In this document: piece by piece, positions 1-5,278 of the stretch
How positions within the stretch are numbered: the first letter of the stretch is position 1
Layout: each line of letters opens with the position of its first letter
Source: Limnoglobus sp.
GTDB taxonomy: Bacteria; Planctomycetota; Planctomycetia; Gemmatales; Gemmataceae
Assembly: GCA_025353985.1 (NCBI GenBank)
Contig: JANXNT010001261.1
Location: forward strand, 1 to 5,278
DNA length: 5,278 nucleotides
Reading direction: 5' to 3'
The notes under the pieces: generated by a model
Database searches by the model: none
What the model saw: the letters and a program-made list of their open reading frames with translations, nothing else
Told to the model about the DNA's origin: nothing
Program-made: the position numbers and the translations under genes

Positions 1-1896
1 GTCGAAGCCGGTGAGTCGCAGTTGGGCGTTCCACGGGTTCCGTTCGGGGAGCGAAAACGTATCGACCGCAAACGCGCCGTTGTGCTTACCGATTGCGATG
101 CCCGCTTTCAACAACTCCGGCCAGCGTTTCGGGCCACCGACCGTGAGTGGCTTCAGCGCTCGCGGTGCCTGGCTGGTTTTGGCAAAGGCGGCGAGCGAAT
201 CGCCCTTCGCGATCAGCACTTTCACTCGCGTCGGGTTATTGGATGCGGGTACGACAAGCAGCGTGAACCCGTCGCGTTCGACGAGTGACGCCGCACTGTC
301 ACCGACGAGTGCGGTCGCGATTCCCGTGGGCGCGATGCGGGCGAGAAGGGTGTGGGACGACTTGCCGATATCGAGCGTCCGGAAGAACGCGACACCCGAT
401 GGACGCATCGCATCGGCTTCTGCGCCAGCCATTTCGAGAATGCCGGCATCGCCGACCGAGTACGAAATTACGGTCCGGTCGCCGAAGCTGTACGTGCCTC
501 GAAACTGCGCCCATTGTTTCGGCAGCGGCCCGTAGGGGCGGCCGTCGCGGCTCCGTGGTCGCGGATCTTCGAACCGGCCCGTTTCCGGGTCCGCCCAGCC
601 TGGCCCGCTCGGGTTGGCAACGTGGACTTCGCCCACGAGTTTCGGGTGAACCTGATGCTGGCCGTTGAAGTGGATGCCCTTCCAGTCGATGAAACCTTCA
701 CCCGTCCAAGCTGCGGAAAAATTCATCGTGTCGTGGTCGAAGACCGCAAATTGCTTGCCACGAGAGACGCCACCCGCACCCGCATCGAGGCGAACCGCGA
801 TGCCCTTATAAGCGAAGTTCGGCTTCGCTCCGCCGATCTCGAACGTGTTCATCATGCTCGGGCCGTAGTCCATCGTCACCCACGGCTCGACGTTAATCGG
901 GTCCGGGCCGCGTGTCGTTCCCTTCGGCAGGCCACCGAGGTACGCGATATCGACCTTCGTAAACTGCGTCGGGTTGTGTGGCTTCAGATACGTTTCGCGA
1001 AGGTAGTGAATCAGGTCGTATTTCTGGCGTGGCACCATCCACGATTGCGCGGCCATCATGCCGTAGCCGCGGGTCAGCGTTTGGTACAGGCTGTACGGGT
1101 CGCCGCCGTTCTTGAAGACGTGTGCGGCGAATTTCGGCGACATCGGCAACGAACCGGGTTGGTCCTTTGTCCCGTGGCAGTTCGCGCAAACTCGCGTGTA
1201 AATCGCTTCGCCACGCTTCAGGCTCTTCGCGTCCCAGGTGCCGATGATCCCGGCATGGTCGATGATCTTTTCGTACTCCGGAATGACGAGAACCGTCACG
1301 GCGGGTCGAAGTGCTGCTGCCTTCGCCGACCCACCTTCGGCGACTTCGATGAGGTACTTCGTAAGGTCGAGAAATTGCTGCCGATCCGATAGCAAATTCG
1401 CCAAGCCTTCCGGCATGAGCGACTGTTTCGATGCGTCGCGCTTCTCGATGTCTGCCTTCAAAATCGAGATTCGTTTCCCGTTGGCGGCGGGATCGATCAG
1501 CACGACCGTGTTGGCGGTTTCCTCGGCGATCAATCCGGTGATCGTTCGCCCCTCGATCGTGGTGAGCACGATCGTCTCGTAGCCTTTTTTGATGACTTTC
1601 GACGGGTATAACACCGATTCGACGAGGTATTCGGCGGTGGCTTCTTTGCCCGCCTTCGCGATGTCCGGCCCGAGTTGCGTGCCCGCCTCACCATCGTGGC
1701 ACTTCGCACACGTCAAAAACGACTGAAAGAAAAGTGCCGCGCCCCGGCTCGCATCGCCTTGTTCCCGCGCCGCATTCGCAAGCTCTGCGACCGGTTCTTT
1801 CGCAAGTTGCTGAACCAGTGTCGAACCGGAATCGGAGGCAGTGACACGACCGATAAGCGACAGGAACACGATCGCAGTGAGAGTGCGAACAATCAT
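1..1896 (-). CDS. Exported diheme c-type cytochrome with PVC-type heme-binding domain and DUF6797-like region (C-terminus beyond window)
   Basis: The frame is open from an ATG at 1896 to the left edge, giving 632 residues and no stop. Residues 1-20 form a Sec-type signal peptide with probable cleavage at VTA|SD. Residues about 48-185 match the planctomycete/verrucomicrobial putative heme-binding domain: CAKCH at 63-67, LGPDI at 75-79, a YPSKVIKKGYE stretch at 97-107, and SLMPEGL at 159-165, where Met161 is the likely distal ligand. A second heme domain follows (about 225-305) with CANCH at 237-241; Met280, Met281 or Met287 could be its distal ligand. Residues about 325-480 resemble DUF6797, with MDYGP (342-346), YKGIAVRLD (363-371), FDHDT (386-390) and FIDWKGIHF (402-410). 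Heme attachment implies a periplasmic electron-transfer role; substrate and partner are unknown. It lies downstream of the esterase gene and is probably co-transcribed. In-frame ATGs at 1935 and 2004 are alternative starts, but only 1896 puts the signal peptide at the N-terminus. DUF6797 is assigned from memory of the family. Confidence 0.92.
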   Translation of the reverse strand, partial: MIVRTLTAIVFLSLIGRVTASDSGSTLVQQLAKEPVAELANAAREQGDASRGAALFFQSFLTCAKCHDGEAGTQLGPDIAKAGKEATAEYLVESVLYPSKVIKKGYETIVLTTIEGRTITGLIAEETANTVVLIDPAANGKRISILKADIEKRDASKQSLMPEGLANLLSDRQQFLDLTKYLIEVAEGGSAKAAALRPAVTVLVIPEYEKIIDHAGIIGTWDAKSLKRGEAIYTRVCANCHGTKDQPGSLPMSPKFAAHVFKNGGDPYSLYQTLTRGYGMMAAQSWMVPRQKYDLIHYLRETYLKPHNPTQFTKVDIAYLGGLPKGTTRGPDPINVEPWVTMDYGPSMMNTFEIGGAKPNFAYKGIAVRLDAGAGGVSRGKQFAVFDHDTMNFSAAWTGEGFIDWKGIHFNGQHQVHPKLVGEVHVANPSGPGWADPETGRFEDPRPRSRDGRPYGPLPKQWAQFRGTYSFGDRTVISYSVGDAGILEMAGAEADAMRPSGVAFFRTLDIGKSSHTLLARIAPTGIATALVGDSAASLVERDGFTLLVVPASNNPTRVKVLIAKGDSLAAFAKTSQAPRALKPLTVGGPKRWPELLKAGIAIGKHNGAFAVDTFSLPERNPWNAQLRLTGFD

Positions 1897-1904
1897 CGAG
1901 TCTA

Positions 1905-1908
1905 TTCC
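1905..1908 (-). promoter_or_regulatory. Weak ribosome binding site for the cytochrome gene
   Basis: On the minus strand GGAA lies 8 nt upstream of the ATG at 1896. It is a poor Shine-Dalgarno match but is well spaced, which together with the signal peptide favours this start. The in-frame ATG at 1935 has its only purine-rich stretch directly abutting it, with no spacing, and the ATG at 2004 has no clear site. Confidence 0.35.
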
Positions 1909-1994
1909 GTTTGTCGAGTGAGATGGAAGACACATTTCCGTCGATACTCTCAGAGCCTTTGGAGCATCGCATAGTTCCGCATCGTACACATCGT

Positions 1995-2009
1995 AAGCGA
2001 TCATCGCTT
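1995..2009 (-). other. Perfect hairpin over an ATGA stop/start overlap between esterase and cytochrome frames
   Basis: The minus-strand RNA reads AAGCGA-UGA-UCGCUU, a 6-bp perfect stem with a 3-nt loop. The loop is exactly the UGA stop of the esterase gene. The ATG formed by positions 2004-2002 overlaps that stop as ATGA and is in frame with the cytochrome, 36 codons before its preferred start, with no stop between. No U-tract follows, so this is not a normal intrinsic terminator. It may mark translational coupling, or be chance. Confidence 0.35.
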
Positions 2010-4958
2010 CGGCAGAATCGGTACTTCGCAGAATGTCAGGGCTGCGATGCCGTTCACGCCGCGTAGCAGTTTCTCTTGGGTCCACGATGCGCTGTCGAGA
2101 TACGTCAGCGTTTTCGCACTCGATGCCGCGTGCAATTTGAGCGTTAGCGTGTTGCCCTTTATGGTAGCCGATGCGACTTTGCCCTTCACGCCGTCGAGGG
2201 AAAATTCGCTCGTTAATTTTGCATCCCACTTCACGGGTTGATCGAACTCCAACGCGAGTTCTTGTTCATGAACGAAATGCACACTCATCAGGTTCGGCGC
2301 GGTGATCGAGGTCGTACTTTTTTTCGCATACAGGTCGCGTTCCACGAGCGGGGCGATGAGCTTCGCAATCTCGGCGTAGCCTTCGATCGGGAAGTGACAG
2401 CCACCGGGCGGTTGGATGCCGAGTGTGGACATGACGCTTAATTTCGAGAAGAGTTTCGGCAAGTTCCGTTGCACTTCCCGAAGGTGATTGTCCGAGCCGT
2501 TGATACCCATACTGCACGATTTCGGCCAAATCTGAAAGACGTAATACTGTTGGATGTTCGGGTAATCGCTCTTCCATGCGGCCGCCATATCGACGAAGTA
2601 TTGTTGGTACGTTTCGTAGCCGTAGCCACCGGTGGGGCCATCGCTGCCCTGATCGTTTTCGCCCTGGTGCCACAGCACGGCGCGAATTCCGTGCGTGAGC
2701 TTCGCTTGTTGGATGCGCCACAATATGCGGCCGTAAATCGTCGTCACATCGGTCGGGTCCGCGTGGTTCCTTTGGTGCATGTCGATTCGCGTGCCGCCGA
2801 CTGCCCCGTTGATGATGCAAATCGGCACGCTCTGGCTTTCCATCAAGCGTTTCGCCAACTCCATGCCCCACGCACCGATCTGGAACTGCCCGCCCGTCCG
2901 ACTACGAACGACCGCGTTGCCCCATCGAGTGAGCCGCGATTTCGGATCGGCGGGCGTGCTGCCGAAGCTGCGGATCCACTCGTTCTTGTAGTCCACATCC
3001 GCCGGGCCAAACGCGGTCGCTTCCGCGTTCGATTGCCCATCGATCAGATAGGCATCGCCACAAATAATATTCGATACGGTCTCAAGAACCTTCTTCACAC
3101 CGAGCCGCTGCGACACGAGTTCGACTTTGTATTTGCAGAGCCTTGCGGTGAGCTTCACCGAAAGCAGATACGACATATCGGCGAGCGGTTTTGCCGGTGT
3201 TTCGCTGATGAATTTGTCGTCAGCATAAAGCTTGAGCAACACGACATCGGCAGCCTCAGTGAGCGTGCCGTTGTAGTGCAGTATGCCTACGTTACTGTCG
3301 TTGCGCGGGTAGAACTGGCCGTCTTCCGGCTTCTCGTCTTTCTCCGGTTTGCGAACGAGCCAGGCGTCTTGCGCCGGTTCCTTCACCACAATTGTTACCG
3401 TTTGCACCGTCGGCTTACCGCCGTTATCAATGGCGACGCGCACCGTCAGCGTCCCGCTGTTCTGCGCACGATTGAGGACGAGTTTGCCCGGCAATATTTC
3501 CTTGGCGACGGCAACATCCGACGCGGTGTAGGCGTAATTCAGCGTGCTCGCCCCGCTAGCTTGCATCGCGTCCGCATTCGTGATTTTTGGCACGATCTCG
3601 ATTCGGTCGCGGCCGTCCCAAGTTGCGGGGGCTTGCAGTTGGAATAGCGGTTCGGGAATCGCTTCCTGCACTGTGACCGCGATCGCTTTCGACTTCACTT
3701 CATCGGCATAAATGGCTTGAAATCGTAGGGAGAGCGTTTGATCGCCGACGACGCGACCCGCATCGAACGCGAAGTTCAAGCGATCCGTTGCGACGAGGCT
3801 TTCGACGCCGTTCCGCGTGGCGTACCAGGATACTTTGTGTGCCCCGCCTGCCTTTGCGGAAATCGTCGCGCTCTGGCCCTCGGCTACCGTGATTTGCGTC
3901 TGCGATACCGAAAAATCGTTGCCCGTTTGAACCGGCGAACCGACGAGCGTTTGCAGTGGCTTCTGGTTCTCGTACTGGAGGCGAATCCAGTCGGCGGAGC
4001 GTGCGACTTGGGAGATGCGCACTTCGTCGATATCGCCGACGAAGTCGTAATTGTTGTACCATCCGCCGATCCACAATCGTGCCGGGTTTTTGATATCCAG
4101 CATCGGCGTCGCAGTCGTATCGAGCGTGCCGTTGATGTAGATTTTGCCTTCGCCACGGTTGTACGTGTGCGCGACATGGACCCACTCGGCCATGGGGATT
4201 TTCACTTTGCCATCGACGTCCGAGAAGTCGCTATCGATGTGGATGTGGGGCGGGCTACGCAACTGCATCCGGACTTTGCCACCACGCCCGCCGCCCTCGT
4301 TACCCCAACCGATAATCGTCGAGTTCGTTTTCTCGGTACGGAACCAACCTTCGGTGCTGTGCGCTGCGGAACCGAGAGGATAGTTCGCGATTTTCTCGCC
4401 ACCAGCAATGCCCTTCATACCGGGGAAATGCCGGGCTTGCCCGACGATTCCGGGCGTGGCTGTCGTGCCGGTGTCCTTCGTTTCGAGCGTGCCGACTTCG
4501 TCTTTAGCCGTTTCACTCATGTGCCAAACGCTGAGGTAACCGTTCGTGCCATCGAACACCGCTTTGCCGTTGGATTCACTCTTGGCGTCGGCGTTTCCCC
4601 AGTGCAGCACGATCTCTTGCCGTGCGTTGCCCGCGATCTTGGGGATGCGGACCCAGATGCTAGCAACCCCCTTCCCCGCGTCCCATTCTTCGATCTGATA
4701 AACGAGCGGCGTGCCATCTTTCGTGGCGAAGCGGAGATCGTCGCCGTTCGCTTTTGTTTGGCGAAAGTCGAATGTGTCTTTGTGCAATCGGACGAGCAGC
4801 GGAAACTGCTCGACGGACGCCGACGCAGGGAGATTCGCACCATCGGGTGTCGTGAGAATGAACACCGAACCGGTGTGCTTCCAGTTCGCATATTGTGCCG
4901 GCGCAGGGCTGACGACGGCGAACAGCAAAGCGAGAACGAACAGGATTCGCGTGAACAT
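2001..4958 (-). CDS. Secreted multidomain SGNH esterase (sialate O-acetylesterase-like) with DUF2341 and LamG domains
   Basis: Complete 985-residue protein. Residues 1-21 form a signal peptide (cleavage APA|QY). Residues about 48-135 resemble DUF2341 (FPLLVRL, DDLRF, IWVRIPKI, LHWGN). Residues about 138-335 are a LamG/concanavalin-like fold, opening with YLSVWHMSE and ending with GDIDEVRIS. Residues about 345-435, 436-528 and 531-630 look like three Ig-like beta-sandwiches. Residues about 633-880 are the SASA-type SGNH hydrolase: CGDAYLIDGQSNA holds nucleophile Ser643, NGAVGG (717-722) supplies the oxyanion glycine, WHQGEND lies at 763-769, and GGCHFP carries His855. The last 100 residues form another beta-rich domain. 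The family removes O-acetyl groups from sugars; the substrate here is unknown, and other acylated glycans are as plausible as sialic acid. The Asp usually three residues before the catalytic His is Gly852. It is far longer than plain SASA enzymes because of the N-terminal modules. It precedes the cytochrome gene in the same direction. Confidence 0.94.
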   Translation of the reverse strand: MFTRILFVLALLFAVVSPAPAQYANWKHTGSVFILTTPDGANLPASASVEQFPLLVRLHKDTFDFRQTKANGDDLRFATKDGTPLVYQIEEWDAGKGVASIWVRIPKIAGNARQEIVLHWGNADAKSESNGKAVFDGTNGYLSVWHMSETAKDEVGTLETKDTGTTATPGIVGQARHFPGMKGIAGGEKIANYPLGSAAHSTEGWFRTEKTNSTIIGWGNEGGGRGGKVRMQLRSPPHIHIDSDFSDVDGKVKIPMAEWVHVAHTYNRGEGKIYINGTLDTTATPMLDIKNPARLWIGGWYNNYDFVGDIDEVRISQVARSADWIRLQYENQKPLQTLVGSPVQTGNDFSVSQTQITVAEGQSATISAKAGGAHKVSWYATRNGVESLVATDRLNFAFDAGRVVGDQTLSLRFQAIYADEVKSKAIAVTVQEAIPEPLFQLQAPATWDGRDRIEIVPKITNADAMQASGASTLNYAYTASDVAVAKEILPGKLVLNRAQNSGTLTVRVAIDNGGKPTVQTVTIVVKEPAQDAWLVRKPEKDEKPEDGQFYPRNDSNVGILHYNGTLTEAADVVLLKLYADDKFISETPAKPLADMSYLLSVKLTARLCKYKVELVSQRLGVKKVLETVSNIICGDAYLIDGQSNAEATAFGPADVDYKNEWIRSFGSTPADPKSRLTRWGNAVVRSRTGGQFQIGAWGMELAKRLMESQSVPICIINGAVGGTRIDMHQRNHADPTDVTTIYGRILWRIQQAKLTHGIRAVLWHQGENDQGSDGPTGGYGYETYQQYFVDMAAAWKSDYPNIQQYYVFQIWPKSCSMGINGSDNHLREVQRNLPKLFSKLSVMSTLGIQPPGGCHFPIEGYAEIAKLIAPLVERDLYAKKSTTSITAPNLMSVHFVHEQELALEFDQPVKWDAKLTSEFSLDGVKGKVASATIKGNTLTLKLHAASSAKTLTYLDSASWTQEKLLRGVNGIAALTFCEVPILPKR

Positions 4959-4967
4959 GGAGTGACA

Positions 4968-4972
4968 CCTTC
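4968..4972 (-). promoter_or_regulatory. Ribosome binding site of the esterase gene
   Basis: GAAGG on the minus strand lies 9 nt upstream of the ATG at 4958. It is a good Shine-Dalgarno match and supports that start, which is also where the signal peptide begins. Confidence 0.6.
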
Positions 4973-5101
4973 AGAGATGTGAGAAGCGGCTGTCGGACCG
5001 CTGGAGAAGAGATTGATTTATTAATTTGCAATTCCCCTGTCGCCACATCGGAGAAGTCGCGTTTAACATTCCAGTGTAGGTTGACTCTCGTTCGCACACG
5101 T

Positions 5102-5105
5102 GGAG
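5102..5105 (+). promoter_or_regulatory. Ribosome binding site of the small secreted protein gene
   Basis: GGAG lies 6 nt before the ATG at 5112, a strong and well-spaced Shine-Dalgarno site that supports this start. Confidence 0.65.
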
Positions 5106-5111
5106 AATTTT

Positions 5112-5278
5112 ATGACGCGATTGTTGTTCGGTACGTTGGCGCTTTCAATCGGGATGATGTTCGTTACAACGGAAGCCGCCTCCCAACCGCCCGCCGGTAA
5201 GGGTGGCAAAGGCGGCGAGAAGGGCGGGCCGCCACGGTTCGAACTTGGGCAGGTGTTCCCGCCGCCGCTCATGGAAGA
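5112..5278 (+). CDS. Small secreted protein with Gly/Lys-rich linker (N-terminal fragment)
   Basis: Fifty-five codons plus two bases are visible before the right edge. Residues 1-23 look like a signal peptide (MTRLLFGTLALSIG core, cleavage near TEA|AS or EAA|SQ), so the product is probably exported. Residues 29-39 (positions 5196-5228) are a low-complexity GKGGKGGEKGG linker, followed by PPRFELGQVFPPPLMEE. This layout, a signal peptide, a flexible Gly/Lys/Pro linker and a short PPRFE-G-x-V-x-PP motif, recalls small secreted planctomycete proteins whose C-terminal part is a helical or EF-hand-like segment, but that part is outside the window. No function can be assigned. It is divergent from the esterase gene and is not in its operon. 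Confidence 0.75.
   Translation, partial: MTRLLFGTLALSIGMMFVTTEAASQPPAGKGGKGGEKGGPPRFELGQVFPPPLME

Larger units (their letters stand above)
4959..5111. promoter_or_regulatory. Divergent intergenic region, probable promoters for both directions
   Basis: This 153-bp gap separates the esterase gene (minus) from the small secreted protein gene (plus), so promoters for both are expected here. An AT-rich patch at 5011-5033 (rich in TTA/AAT steps) stands out from the GC-rich surroundings and is the best candidate for a melting region, but I cannot pair it with a good -35 box on either strand. A weak inverted repeat (AGCGG at 4985-4989 with CCGCT at 4998-5002, 8-nt loop) would lie in the esterase leader RNA. 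No operator or riboswitch was recognised. Confidence 0.4.

Noticed and set aside
352..1392. Plus-strand open frame (346 codons) antisense to the cytochrome
   Set aside because: The minus strand carries a CXXCH heme motif and DUF6797-like motifs across this span. The plus-strand product is Arg/Val-rich and unlike any family I know.
1980..1995. Two direct copies of CATCGTA, 9 bp apart, between the minus-strand genes
   Set aside because: The repeats are only 7 bp, and CATCG is frequent in this DNA. They also fall in the open frame upstream of the cytochrome and give no convincing operator.
1995..2009. The hairpin at the end of the esterase gene as an intrinsic terminator
   Set aside because: The stem is short and half AT, and it is followed by ACGATGTGTACG on the transcribed strand rather than a U-tract.
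2469..3647. Plus-strand open frame (392 codons) antisense to the esterase domain
   Set aside because: The opposite strand encodes clear SGNH motifs; this frame shows no family features and no good ribosome binding site.
3738..4982. Long plus-strand open frame (414 codons) antisense to the esterase
   Set aside because: Its translation is Arg/Val/Asp-rich with no recognisable domain, and it mirrors the codon pattern of the well-supported minus-strand gene. It is a shadow frame.
5081..5109. TTGACT with a 17-nt spacer to AGAATT as a sigma-70 promoter for the plus-strand gene
   Set aside because: The supposed -10 box overlaps the Shine-Dalgarno site and lies just before the ATG, so transcription would start inside the gene.

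Overview
The window looks like chromosomal DNA from a planctomycete, most likely a Gemmata-like member of the Planctomycetota. This is inferred from protein content, with no phylogenetic test run. The signs are a PVC-type putative heme-binding domain joined to a second c-type heme domain and a DUF6797-like region, a very long secreted DUF2341 + LamG + sialate O-acetylesterase protein, and a small secreted protein with a Gly/Lys-rich linker. The DNA is moderately GC-rich with matching codon use throughout. I see no tRNA, rRNA, CRISPR array, insertion sequence or phage gene.

Layout: (1) Positions 1-1896, minus strand: 632 N-terminal residues of an exported diheme c-type cytochrome whose C-terminus lies beyond the left edge. 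(2) Positions 1897-2000: a short gap between two co-directional genes. The cytochrome frame is open right across it, up to an ATG that overlaps the upstream stop codon as ATGA, and a small perfect hairpin sits on that overlap. (3) Positions 2001-4958, minus strand: a complete 985-residue secreted multidomain SGNH/sialate O-acetylesterase-type protein. (4) Positions 4959-5111: a divergent intergenic region with an AT-rich patch. (5) Positions 5112-5278, plus strand: the start of a small secreted protein that runs off the right edge.

The two minus-strand genes lie head to tail and are probably one transcription unit with the esterase first. Both products carry Sec-type signal peptides, so both should act outside the cytoplasm. 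A reasonable inference is a link between removing acyl groups from a complex glycan (esterase, with LamG and Ig-like modules for binding or spacing) and a periplasmic oxidation or electron-transfer step (cytochrome). Neither the substrate nor the redox partner can be read from the sequence. The plus-strand gene is transcribed away from this pair.

The points most worth a second look are the acid-less block V in the esterase, the diheme/DUF6797 cytochrome of unknown activity, and the ATGA/hairpin junction. I found no convincing evidence of a wholly new defence or mobile system.
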